DNA from: Canna indica
Taxonomy: Eukaryota; Streptophyta; Magnoliopsida; Zingiberales; Cannaceae
Direction: 5' to 3'
Length of the DNA stretch: 64,000 nucleotides
Assembly: GCA_034359265.1 (NCBI GenBank)
Contig: CP136892.1
Span: 82,452,001 to 82,516,000, forward strand
Part shown: in pieces, positions 51,601 to 62,000 of the stretch
Layout: each line of letters opens with the position of its first letter
Position numbering within the stretch: the stretch's first letter is position 1
Notes under the pieces: generated by a model
Seen by the model: the letters and a program-made list of their open reading frames with translations, nothing else
What the model was told of the DNA's origin: nothing
Database searches by the model: none
Made by a program: the position numbers and the translations under genes

Positions 51601-52738
51601 AAAATGCACAATGTAAAAATTGAGGATTGGGATTCCATTGTTGTCATTTCATATGTATATGGTTACAATTATTTACGCTCCCAGTCTGCCTATAATGTAG
51701 CACCGGGCGGATTTTTAGCCGGTGTGTATCGTCTTACGAGAATATAGTATGGTATAGATAGCTATTTAACGGAAAACACATAATACATTTCTTCTCAAAA
51801 TTGGTTGCAACCTTAATTTGACATGAAAAGATTCCATGTTGATTTTTTTATGGAGATATTTTTGGCTTAAGTAATAGCATCATTTTCCCTGATAAAGCTA
51901 CTGTATGAATATACATAGTAAGTGGAGGTATACTTCTTCACCTGACTCCAGAATAATAATGGCAAAAGTAAGAAAAGTGTGGCCAAAATTGAAGAATCTA
52001 TCTTGATGTGAAGCATAAAGCATAGTATGGACTGGTCAAAATTAACAAAATATTATGTAATGGCGTTAACTGAACTTAAAGTTCACCAGAGTATGATAGA
52101 ATTACCTATAAAGCAGGCTTTAGATTTTCCACCATAAGACAAATCAGTTAATAAAATGAATGTTAGGTAGATTGCTCCAATGAATTGCATCACAGTGACT
52201 GCCATTCCAAATCTGGTCCACCAAAGCCATCTTTTGTACCTTAGCTACTCAGGAATAAAACACATTTATAAAACGAAAGCCAATCGTTGTATAATTTAAT
52301 TCAATGAACTTAAGGAACAAGATGCAATATATAAATATGTAGAGAGCAAGGGTGATCATGCTAAGTTCACTGTAGCCAGGAAATAAGGTTTGTAACTAAG
52401 CATTTGCAGTGAATCTTCTAGTTGATAATTAAAACTCGTCCAAGAAACAGCTGAAGAAAACGAAGGATGTAATCTTTCTTGAATTATCATAGGAAAGTGT
52501 CACATTTTGAATACTTGTGCCTCATGCTGATTTCAGCATTCACACTCAACATTTCAGTTGATTACATCCTAGTGATTATTTTGATTAGGATTTGTACTCA
52601 AGACTCGACCCAGAAACTGGAGTTGCATTTGGTGCATTGTCTGATAACCTTACAAGGTACTTTGGATTGTCTTGAAATAGACTGCCACTTATAAAGTGCC
52701 TAGTAAACCCTCATTGCAGTGTTGGTTCAAAATATATG

Positions 52739-52797
<59 letters not shown>

Positions 52798-53584
52798 TAA
52801 GCACGGCCAATTAATTGTGGTGAATGAGACAGCCGAAGTACTTAGGATAGAGAAAGATAAGGAGGGATGTGGCTATATAGTTACGACGTAGAGAGGGGTT
52901 GGACGTTGGGGTTTTTTAGTAGAGATTTTTTTTGTCTTTATCTGTTATGTTGGATTCTCACTCAGGTGATAATTCAAACTACTGCCTCCCACCAAGGTAA
53001 TTTGATTATCAGCAAATTATAGATTACTACTTCAAACAGAAATCAAGCAGGCTAATGTGGATAACCGCCGGTGATCTTGCAAGATTACATCATATTAAGT
53101 GCCACAGAAAACAGAAGCAACCTTTCTTGAACTCTTTTTACTAAAAAAATATTGACAACAATACCCGTATCTCGTGTCGGACGACCGCATCTGCGGCAGC
53201 GGAGTCAATAGGGGAACTAACAATAACCTCGGCCGTCTCCTGCTGCGCCTTGCCGGCGCCGACCATGGCGAAGACTCTAACGCCGGCGATCAGCATCGAC
53301 GCGGCAATCGGCAGCTTTTCGCCGGAGCAACCAGGGAGGAGAGTGGCCATCAAGAACCCCCCTAAAAGGATCACGCAAACATTCCAAGCCCCTAGGAGGA
53401 AGGAGACCCAGCGGAGCTTTGCGACGAGAGTGGTTCGCGCTGCGGGGAGGCCGCCGCCCATGGGGCGGGTGGAGCGAGAGTTCGGGCGAGAGAGGCAGGT
53501 AGAGAGGGCGGAGAGGAGGCGGACGCGGGGGAGGGGGGAGATGAGGGGGAGGAGAGGTTTGGGCGCTCGCTTCTTCTCAGGCAT
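36669..53584 (-). CDS. Class 3 lipase with N-terminal membrane domain, sn1-specific diacylglycerol lipase-like
   Basis: Fourteen minus-strand exons: 53165-53584, 52106-52244, 49822-50035, 49644-49744, 48542-48663, 48380-48471, 43977-44082, 43278-43432, 42530-42651, 41424-41554, 38819-38916, 38470-38738, 37970-38354, 36669-36777. They join in frame to 820 residues, or 779 if Met42 (at 53461) is the true start. Four hydrophobic spans in exons 1-3 are followed by the cytosolic lipase domain: [31 protein letters not shown], and the nucleophile elbow VVGHSLGG (Ser522 from the first Met). A long hydrophilic tail ends at [14 protein letters not shown]. This layout matches animal DAG lipase alpha/beta and plant homologues such as At1g05790, which release a fatty acid from diacylglycerol at membranes. 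The gene spans 17 kb because its introns hold many transposons. The donor after exon 3 (TT|GTACGA) is weak. Function is inferred from family. Confidence 0.88.
39231..39543. mobile_element. Non-autonomous hAT MITE (GGTACC family) in lipase intron 10
   Basis: The ends are inverted: left CAAGGTTTAAAATCTC, right (reverse-complemented) CAAGATTTTAAATCTTG. The flanks are a perfect 8-base duplication, GTTCAAAG (39223-39230 and 39544-39551). Subterminal tandem ggtacc units and a GC-rich hairpin core (gctgctgctgcaccagcagc) fill its 313 bases. It has no coding capacity. Confidence 0.88.
44176..44569. mobile_element. Non-autonomous hAT MITE (GGTACC family) in lipase intron 6
   Basis: The left end is CAAGGCTTCAAATACC; the right end, reverse-complemented, is CAAGGTTCAAAATCTC. 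The flanks catggagt (44168-44175) and catggaac (44570-44577) match at 6 of 8. It is 394 bases long, with repeated taccg/cggta words and a central palindrome (gcttgctgcagcaagc). The apparent open frames here are repeat artefacts. Confidence 0.82.
44565..44606. repeat. Imperfect tandem duplication at the edge of the 44176-44569 MITE
   Basis: The unit ccttgcatggaa(c/t)aatacta occurs twice in a row. The first copy spans the right end of the MITE plus its flank, so the repeat may be a footprint of a repair event. Confidence 0.55.
44836..45375. mobile_element. Possible MITE with 'tttggtt' ends, AT-rich core
   Basis: The left side reads cttgtttggttgata; the right side, reverse-complemented, reads ctcgtttggttcacac. 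Both arms also contain ggaagt/acttcc words. The core (about 44990-45180) is nearly pure A/T with many taatat words. Borders and target duplication are unclear. Confidence 0.4.
45727..48099 (+). mobile_element. hAT transposon copy 2 with internal deletion, in lipase intron 6
   Basis: It starts CATGGTTTAAAA; its right end, reverse-complemented, starts CATGGTTTAAAA as well (12-base exact match, then a diverged GC-rich subterminal region). The flanks are a perfect 8-base duplication, CCTAACAC (45719-45726 and 48100-48107). At 2373 bases it lacks the transposase core that copy 1 (18620-22636) still has. Its orientation is opposite to the host gene. Confidence 0.92.
46217..47907 (+). pseudogene. 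Deleted BED/DUF659 hAT transposase (copy 2)
   Basis: The frame opens at 46217 ([12 protein letters not shown]) with an intact BED-type finger ([19 protein letters not shown]) and runs to [11 protein letters not shown]. There it jumps to sequence that in copy 1 lies about 1.57 kb further on, removing the DUF659 core and dimerisation domain. The junction (about 47165-47170) carries a short ATG microhomology and shifts the frame. The C-terminal part continues in another frame (47170-47907) with a stop at about 47530, where copy 1 has Gln. It cannot make an active transposase, but the DNA-binding finger is open. Confidence 0.85.
49173..49501 (-). mobile_element. TRIM (terminal-repeat retrotransposon in miniature) in lipase intron 4
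   Basis: Two direct repeats of 114 bases (49173-49286 and 49388-49501) differ at only a few positions. Read on the minus strand, each starts TGTTAAAGTCCCACATTGG and ends TTAACA. Just inside the 5' repeat is TGGTATCAAAGCC, a primer-binding site complementary to initiator tRNA-Met. Just before the 3' repeat is the purine tract gggcgtgaggggtgtg. The flanks ccgct and tcgct match at 4 of 5. The 101-base interior has no coding capacity. These are the defining marks of a TRIM. Confidence 0.88.
52732..52796. repeat. Compound (TA)n(GA)n microsatellite in lipase intron 1
   Basis: A TA run to about 52762 is followed at once by a GA run to about 52795. It lies between lipase exon 1 (from 53165) and exon 2 (52244). 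Confidence 0.9.
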
Positions 53585-53599
53585 CTCGAAGAAGCTTCT

Positions 53600-55250
53600 C
53601 CGCCATGGGAGGTTTATTGAAGACTGAAGAGGAGGTTAGCAAAGAAAAGGAAGAGCTTCACAGAACCAATCGGGATTTAGACAGTAAAAATCTTAGGAAA
53701 TTTTTAAAAAGAGCTAATTGCTTAATGCTGTATATTTTATTAATTAACAAAATCATCAAAAAAAAATTAATCAGCAATTTTTCGAAATGGGAATATGTTT
53801 GATAAAAATTCTCACATCTAAAATATGATTATTAAAATTTCCAGATTTTTTTTTATCGGATGTCTCCGAAGAGACAATTTTCAGATTGAAAACTTAAAAT
53901 TCGAAATACTCATTTTATCATTTAATAAAAGTATCTAATCTAACGTATTAAATATTTTTATCGAAGATATTAAAAAAATAATTATAAAAATAAATTATTT
54001 TTACTCATAAAATATATTTTTAAAATGTAAAATTGATGCTAAGATTAAAAAAAATATTTTGAACCAAAAGACTCCAATACCTAAAATCTATAAAATTAAA
54101 ATAATAAAATATTTTAGTAAAAAAAATAAGACTTTAACGCCTCTTTTATATCATAAAATATATTTTTTTCAAATTTATAAATCTATTTTAGAATTTGGTC
54201 AAAACAGTCTATAGCGTAAGATTTATATTCAAAGTCTATGGAACTAAATTTAAATTAAAAATAATGTAATGTTTGAATTCAAAATATTCTTTTGGACTCT
54301 AATATTTCTTTTTATGTCATAAAAAATATATTTATGAATTAAAATAAATTTTTTATAATTATAGAGTTATTATAGACTTTGGCAAAGGTCTCTAAAGATG
54401 CATAGACTTTTGCCAAACTCTATAACATGTTCATAACTCTATAAAATTAAATTTACACCATGAAATAATTTTTATATGATATAGCTAGATGTGTTAATGT
54501 TTGAAAAATATTTTGAAAATAATATTTCATTATATATACCCAATTAATTATGTAAAATGAAAATGTGAAATACAATAATAAGATATTTAAATTGAACATA
54601 TTAATGAGTGTGTGGTATGTATCAATTTATTTGCATTTTGATAGCGTAGTTTTTAAATTATCAAGATTAACAAATTATCATATTTGGTTCAAATATTTTA
54701 TAGGTAGTTTCATATATTTTTATCAAAATGATAATGGATGTCTAATTAACATACACAACATTTACATTTTGTACGCATATTTGTAATAAAAAATATCACC
54801 AAATGATATGCCATGTCATCAAAGTCAATAGCAAATTTAATATCAAGGTTGACCAATAAACAATTTATTACATAAGTAATATTTTACGTATAAGCTAAGA
54901 ATAAAATTTAAATTGCAACAATTTACTATATTTGGAATAATTTCCAAGTACATGAATTTAGCATTTAGAGAAGGTGTTTGATATGCATCAATCTATCTGC
55001 CTTTTGTTATCATATTTATTCAGCACTCTACCAATAATTTAAATTTTCTTGGTAATTCATACTTTTTTAAATTTTACATTAATATATATTTATGATAGCG
55101 ACGAGCGTTGGTAATTAACTAGATATTTGATGGTGTGATATAATGAATATAAATTCAAAATTTTGGGATAGTTTGGTGTTAATAAACAAATATCATATAT
55201 TTAAATTATAGTTTATGATATATTCATCAATTTTTCTTTGTTTAAAATGA

Positions 55251-55256
<6 letters not shown>
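53600..55256. repeat. AT-rich region with a relative of the fold-back repeat
   Basis: No gene is visible. Bases about 53,800-54,480 share words with the 35407-36411 element: tactcattttat, tctataaaatta, and a palindromic core at about 54374-54412 (tagactttggcaaaggtctc ... agacttttgccaaa). The rest, to 55256, is AT-rich without recognisable features. Confidence 0.5.

Positions 55257-55314
<58 letters not shown>
55257..55314. repeat. (TA)n microsatellite
   Basis: An uninterrupted TA run of about 58 bases, roughly 50 bases from the orphan lipase-type exon at 55367. Confidence 0.95.
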
Positions 55315-55320
<6 letters not shown>

Positions 55321-55366
55321 GGAAAATAAATAAAAATAATTAATTAATTGGTACGAAGTAATTTAC

Positions 55367-55666
55367 CCGTCTCTCTCTTCGGAAGAAGTCGTCCTCGAGC
55401 GAGGCCTCGTCCGCGGCGCCAGCAGCGATGGCGATCGCCGTCTTCTCCTGAGCTCTTCCCATCCCCGCCATGGCCGCAATCCTGACGACGGCCATGAAGG
55501 ACGTCAAGCCCACCGCCGCCATCTCTCTCGAGCCGCACCGTCGTCGACGTCGTCCTTGCAGCAGCATTGCGTCCACGAGAACCGCTCCAATTGTGGCCAT
55601 GGCCAGGTTCAGGGCCGCCGTGGCCGCCGTGACCCGCCTCACGCCACGGAGACCGCAGAGCTCCAT
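55367..55666 (-). CDS. Second lipase-type first exon: alternative first exon or truncated duplicate
   Basis: On the minus strand, the open frame from 55666 (MELCGLRG) runs 100 codons to RRERR and meets a GTAAAT donor at 55366-55361, in phase 0. It parallels lipase exon 1 (53165-53584): a hydrophobic span (AALNLAMATIGAVLVDAML), a second span ending AMAGMGRAQEKTA (compare [13 protein letters not shown]), and an acidic stretch before the basic splice junction (RRERR versus RHEIR). No downstream exons of its own lie between 55366 and 53584, so it could splice over 3.1 kb to the shared exon 2 at 52244, or be a relic of a tandem duplication. It is GC-rich like other first exons here and has no stop. 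Confidence 0.6.
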
Positions 55667-56952
55667 TTTTCTTGCGACCAGGATAGAGGAGAGAGGAGAG
55701 AGGGAGGGAAGGAGGCCATTTTATAATTTGAAGATGCATGTTACGTACACTACTTTGCTTGTTGTCTTGGACAAGAATGCCTTGGTTTGCTTGTGAAAGA
55801 ATTCCACATGCAATTTGGTGTTTGTTTGGGTTGATGAGCCTCTTTATCTGATGTTATCTGGGTAACGAAGTAATTAGAGCTTTTAGAATGTGGGTTGAAT
55901 AGATAATTATTAAGAATTCTGCCTTCTTGTTCAAGTTTTCCTCTAATTAATATGTAGTGGCCGGATATTCAAGTTTTCCTCTAATTAATATGTAGTATAT
56001 ATACTCTTTTCTTTTGGAATGCTCTGGAATTGGGTTATATGTGGAACTGGACTTGAAGGGAAATATGAAATGGTCACAGCCACAGATAAAAGGAAGAAGA
56101 TGAGTGAACCAGATTTTGCTGTATTATAATTGGAAAGTCTGGTATATATATATATATATTGTCTTAAATAGAACTTTGAAGTACGTACGCAAGAGTGCAA
56201 GTCTGGTATTTTTTGGGCTGCAGTCTAAGTTGCAGCTTGTAGTTACATCTTGGAAAAGTTAAATGCTACAATTAGGATAATTGCAGTTAACCAAATAAGG
56301 AAATTAGTTTAATTAATGCGGCAATTTCAAATCCTGTAATTTTATTTGTTAACCAAACAGGTCCAATTACACATCGTATATTTGCAGCTAACCAAACAGG
56401 TCCAACGACACATTATGTATTGCACGCCGTGATGATGAGACGTTTGTTTTCACAGGATGTCATAAAAGAGATCGAATATACATATAGAAGAAATTAAATA
56501 CTTATATTGGCCTCACATTAATTTGCATTATAATTATATTATAAGTGCATAAATATCTTTTATATAGTTTATGAGACAAAGGGTTATAATTGTAATTTTA
56601 TTTGGAAAAACTATTCTTAAATATCTTTTTATTGATTTATTTAAAAAGTTTAGTATAATGTACTTGCGAATAAAATTTGCAAACAAAAATAAAATAAAAT
56701 TATTGTATATTAACTATTGTTGGTCAATGAGGATAATCATCATCCGTATATAATGTTAGTAATCATTGCAGAACGAATAACCATTATAACCTCATCCCGC
56801 ACGATATAGATAATGAAACTAGTGCAGATACAAAGACTGGTTATATAATGTGGAATGGATCCAACTTTTGCACTACCGCGCCGTATGGCACCTTATCTGC
56901 AATGTCACCGTTAATAAGCAAGATGGCAGAAATGGAAAATGTAGAAAAAGGC
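55667..56952. other. Intergenic region upstream of the lipase locus
   Basis: It would contain the promoter of the exon at 55367-55666. Bases 56,280-56,420 hold two copies of aaccaaacaggtcca, typical of the ends of Tourist-like MITEs, but no complete element could be drawn. I see no gene. Confidence 0.4.
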
Positions 56953-58723
56953 TTTCATTTAGGGGGTGTTTGGTTACCCGCAAGTGTAAATGCTGTAAAA
57001 TTTATTTGCATGCAAAAGCAAATGCCCGCAAATAGATTTTGCAGCCTACCGTTTGGTTGCCCGCAAGTAGAGTTGCAACTTCTATTTGCAAGCATTTGGT
57101 TGGCCGCAAATAGAAGTTGTAATTACACTTGCAACTTGCATCTTACGAAATTTTTCGGGTCGGGTCGGGCACGAATTTTCTCAAGTCGGGCTAAGCCGGG
57201 CCGGGACGGGACGGGCCGAGCATGCACGAATTTATCCGGGCCGGGTACAAACCTTTTCGGGCAGGGCCAGGCACGAACTTTTTGGGTCGGGTCGTGCACA
57301 AATCTTTTTGGGCCGGGCCGGACACGAATTTTTTCAAGTCGGCCCGAGCCGGACCGGGACAGGTTGGGCAGTGCACGAATTTTTTCGGGCAAGGCTGGGC
57401 CGAACACAATTTTTTTTTCGGGCTGGGCACGAATTTTTTTTCTGGTCAGGCCGGGCCGGGCATGAATTTTTTTGAGCTGGGCCAGGAAATGAATTTTTTC
57501 AGGCCGGGTCGGGCAGGAGCCGAGTCAAGATGGGCAGTGCACGAATTTTTCCAGGCAAGGTTGGGCCCGATGCGAATATTTCGGACTGGGCATGAATTTC
57601 TTTTCGTGTTAGGTCGGGCTGGGCATGAAATTTTTCGGGTCGGGTCGGGACACGAATTTTTTTGGGCAAGGCCGACCATGAATTTTTTCGGGCCAGACCG
57701 GGCACTTTTTTGGGGCGGGCCGAGCAAAAAATATTTTGGGCCGGGTTGGGCACAAATTTTTTGGGGTTGGGCCGTGCACGAATAATTTTGGGGCGGGCAA
57801 GGCACGAATTTTTTCGGGTCGGCACGAGTCGGGCAGTGCATAAATTTTTTCGGGCAAGGCTAGGTTGGGCACAAATTTTTTTGGGTCGGGCATGAATTTT
57901 TTCGGGCTGGGCTGGGGTACGAATTTTTTTTGGGCAGGGCCGGGCCGACAGTGAATTTTTTCGAGCCAGGCCGAGCACGAATTTTTTCGGGCCTGGCCGA
58001 GCACAAATTTTTTTGGGCTAGGCCAGGCACGAAATTTTTGAGTCGGGCTGGGCACGAAATTTTTCAGACCGGGTTGGGCACGAATTTTTTCGAACCGAGC
58101 CGGGCTGGGACAGGCCGTGCAGTGCACGAATTTTTTGGGTCGGGTCGGACACAAATTTTTTTGGGCCGAGTCGGGCACAAGTTTTTCGTGCTGGGTCGGG
58201 CACAAATTTTTGGGCCGAGCGGACACAAATTTTTTCGGGGCGAGACGGACATGAATTTTTTCGGCCGGGCCGGGCACAAATTTTTTCGGGCCAGGCTAAA
58301 AACTTAGGCCCAACACGATTTGTCTGACAAATTAATAATTTTTAATTTTTGTATAATACTGAAAATATATTAAAAAATCTATCAAATGACATCAGATGTA
58401 AAATCTGACACTACCATCAGGTTCAGCGCGCAAAAACCTACAACTTTGATATTTTTCTCGTCTTCATCTGACGACTCTACGTCGCCAAAATTAATTATTT
58501 TTCAATACTTAAATTATTGCATTTGCAGTCCGCAATCTTGTATTGCGGGCTTTTTGGGCTGCAATTCCACTTGCGGCCCGCAAATGATACTTGAAATACA
58601 AGTTGCAACTAGTAAATACTGCAAAATGATTTTGCAGCCAACCAAACAAATTTGTTATCTAAATGTTGCAACTAGAGTTGTAGCATTTGTACTTGCGGGC
58701 AACCAAACGCCCCCTCAATGAAA
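56953..58723. mobile_element. DNA element with 33-bp inverted ends carrying a GC-rich minisatellite
   Basis: The left end (TTTCATTTAGGGGGTGTTTG...) and the reverse complement of the right end (TTTCATTGAGGGGGCGTTTG...) match at 30 of 33 positions. TIR-like words (tttggttgcccgcaag) recur just inside the left end at about 57050 and 57090, and near the right end. No direct target duplication was found. The interior is a long minisatellite (57145-58312). It encodes no transposase that I recognise; the long frames through the array are simple-repeat translations. Confidence 0.75.
57145..58312. repeat. Minisatellite of about 40 units, core GGGCACGAATTTTTTCGGGC
   Basis: Each unit has a cgaatttttt-like AT core followed by a variable run of gggc/cggg words. 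Lengths are mostly 21-30 bases, with about four longer units of 40-55 bases that end gggcagtgcac or a close variant. Those long units recur at intervals of about 150-300 bases (near 57378, 57531, 57832, 58116), which points to higher-order duplication. The array is open in several frames on both strands only because of its composition. Confidence 0.88.
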
Positions 58724-59001
58724 ACAACGATCTCAGATTGATTATTAACCGACAAAATACTTCCAAAATAGCTAGAAATATGTATCCAGATAGAACACTA
58801 ATCATGAAAACCAAAATATTGAAAGTCAAAACTTCCAAGTATGTGACCTCCAGATTATTCTGCCGGCAGACTTTATGTTCTTCCAGAGTGTATATGGAGA
58901 TATACGACTAGGTGTTACAACAGGGAGAAGACGTGAACATAATAAAGTTCAAAGTGGATTGTGTATTTGTGTGATGCTAAAGAACAGAGATTATCTTCCT
59001 T

Positions 59002-62000
59002 CTACTTCAGGAAGTCCCTTGGATCAGTAACATATCCCGTCAAAGCTGAAGCAGCGGCTGTATATGGTGAAGCCAGATATATCTGGCCTTCTTTATGACC
59101 CATTCTGCCAGGGAAGTTCCTATTTGTGGTGGATACACAAATCTGCATGAAACAAACAAAGGAATAAGTTAGAAACCAAGAGAGCCAGAACCCAACAGAA
59201 TAACCATCTAAGACATGGAGCTAATGGATATCTGGGGAAAAAATAACATGAAAAGTTAGACTACTATGTCCAACTTGCCTGTGGCTCATTCATCCGTGCA
59301 TATGTGTCTCGAGGACCACCCAAGCAAGCGCCACAACTGGGGCTAGCTGGAATATCACAGCCAGCCTCCTCAAATATCTGAGAACAAGTCTTCCCTCCAG
59401 AACCTGGTACTGGAAGACCGTATATATCCATCCATACCTACAGAAATTTACAGTAGTCAACTAAGATTCCTAGTTCATGCAAACCCCAAACCCAAATCAT
59501 GCAATACTTCTACCTTTTGAGTGGCAGGAACAAGGAATGTGGGAACTTTAACCTTTTTCCCCTGGTGAAACAAGAGAGTCAGCAGTTTAGGTCAAGTAGC
59601 CAATGAGATTTTCATATAGAATATAATATGAATTAGAACACAACATTTAATCAAATAAAAATGAGATTGGTGAACTTCAAATCAGAAAATATTGCCAGGA
59701 TATGTTTGGTTTTTAAAATATCAACTGGAAAAATTTCAATCACCTGTGGTATTTACATTACCATGTTACTAAATTATATAATCACAAAATACAACTCGGT
59801 ACATTACATTGAATTACAAAGAAAAGAATTGTATGCCCAAGAGAAATTTTGAATTTTTCGACATCATAAGATTTTGGAGCAAAAAACTTCTATTTAATAA
59901 CATAAATTTGGGCCAAATGTAATTAGCCAAATACTAAATCAATGGCAAAAGTCCTGAATCCAAATAACATATCACTTCAAACAATTCCAGATATCATTAT
60001 CATACTTTTAAGGTTAAAGTTGTTGGCAAGGACTAATGAATAATAGCAACCCAATTAAAACTAACAAAATTAAAATTCATTTAAGGCCCAATAGAAAACT
60101 AGGAAATGAGATTTCTTTTGTCAAAGTGGAAAAACAAGCTATCATGATCATACATACTACCAAACTGAATCTTGGCACATTGTGGATGAAAAGATAAAAG
60201 ACTCAAATTTTATAAGTGAAAGAAAAGTACCAGCATACATTCAGAAGTTTGAATTAAAAAACAGGTCTTTTTAAGATAGCATGGAAAGATTTACTAGCAA
60301 TATCCGAAGCAAAAGCAAGCAACTTCTTGTTTATAAAATAAGGAGTCACAACAGAAATCCTAATAACGCTGGAAAATAGGCATGGAATCAGTTGACACGG
60401 CCAAAGTAACCCGTAATATTGCAAAGTTATCTGTGAAGAGAATCACAAGGCATGGGGAAGGCATGGGGAAGAGATACCATCATTCAAATATATATTAAAC
60501 AAATTCAAGAAAATAAAAAAGTATAAATACCGAAGCTAGAAACACTTTTGCAGCAGCCAAAAAGTCCTCTGTCTTTCCACCTGTACAAGAGCCTATGTAG
60601 ACCCTGTCAATTTTGACATCCTTGCACTCTCTTGCTGTAGCACGATTATCAGGAGAATGTGGCTGGATATTTGCAACACAAGATGGCAAATATGTTAATC
60701 TCCAAAAAATGGTTCGTTGGCGGCCAATGTTTAAGTTTTAACCCACAATAAAAATTATGCTTGTTATAATTTTTTTTATCCAAATTAACCACAACCAAAG
60801 AAAATGGAATAATCAGTATTAATTACAAACCTTTGCAACCAATGGTTCCAACTTGGAGACATTGATTCTATATTCTTGAATAAATCTGCAAAGAATATGT
60901 GAATTGAACAAAATTATTAACAGCTTTGGGAATGAACAAATAATACAAGTAATCTAATATTAGTTAACTGAAAAGATAAAATTATAAAAATGTATATCAG
61001 ATACGAAACTAAAGTTGTAGAAAGATGTAAGGTCATAGTGAAAAATGGCAGGCTTATAAGATGGATTTCTGAGGATTAAATGAAACAAGGAAACGCGGTT
61101 AATGATAGAAGCTATGCATAGAAAGAAAGATGGAATGTAATCTTTTACAGAGAGATAAATCACTAACAGAACCCCAAATTAAATTTACCATTACCTCGCA
61201 TTATCATCACTATACACTGGCTCAAATTCTTTGGAAGTTTTACCCTGCAAGTTCAATTGAAAAAATAGCAATGTCATATTAAGTAAATGACACTGAATTG
61301 CACAACCTGCCTAACTGTAGCAAGGGCTAGCCTGAATATACATCCATTTCTAGCAGATCATTAGGATAGTCATTCACAATCAAAAGAAAATAATCACATA
61401 TTGTGGCATATTAACTAAAAACCAACTCAAACACTACAGTTAACTAAAAGCAAACTTGCATACCTCAAGATACTTAAATGTAGTTTCATCAGCAGGAACA
61501 ACCCCATTCTTACCACCAGCCTCAACAACCATGTTGCACAAGGTCATCCTCTCCTCCATCTAGAGAACAAATTTTTATAAATCAACTCTCATCAAAATTC
61601 AAGATGTAACTATAGTACCTACAACTTACAGTTAATCCTTGGACGACAGAGCCAACAAATTCCATGGATTTATATGTTGCACCAGCAACAGTTATTTCAC
61701 CAATAATCTGGATAATTATAAGAGAGTAAAAGAACATCAATAAAGGGGATAAAACATATTTATCAACTTCTCTTGCAGAAAACAACCAGTCAAATGGAAT
61801 CAACAAAATGAAGACTATTCCAACTTACTTGCAAAATCAGATCTTTTGCAAGCAAATAGTCTGGCATTTCTCCATCTAGTACAAATCGCAGAGTTGGAGG
61901 AACCTGAAATTACGCAGTAAAGAGACTAAAATAAGCTGATATAGAGAAAACTCTAAGCAATTAATTCCAAAATATGAAGAATGGAATTCACTAAAAGGAA

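Noticed and set aside
53165..53627. Plus-strand frame of 125 codons across the lipase first exon
   Set aside because: A shadow of the GC-rich minus-strand exon. The minus frame has membrane spans, the correct splice phase and continuity with exon 2.
55470..55796. Plus-strand 108-codon frame opposite the second lipase-type exon
   Set aside because: Also a GC-rich shadow. The minus frame aligns with lipase exon 1 and ends at a donor in phase.
56848..58307. Several open frames of 60-222 codons on both strands, rich in Pro, Gly, Arg and Phe
   Set aside because: They are translations of the GC-rich minisatellite. They overlap in many frames, follow the repeat period, and show no domain or splice context.
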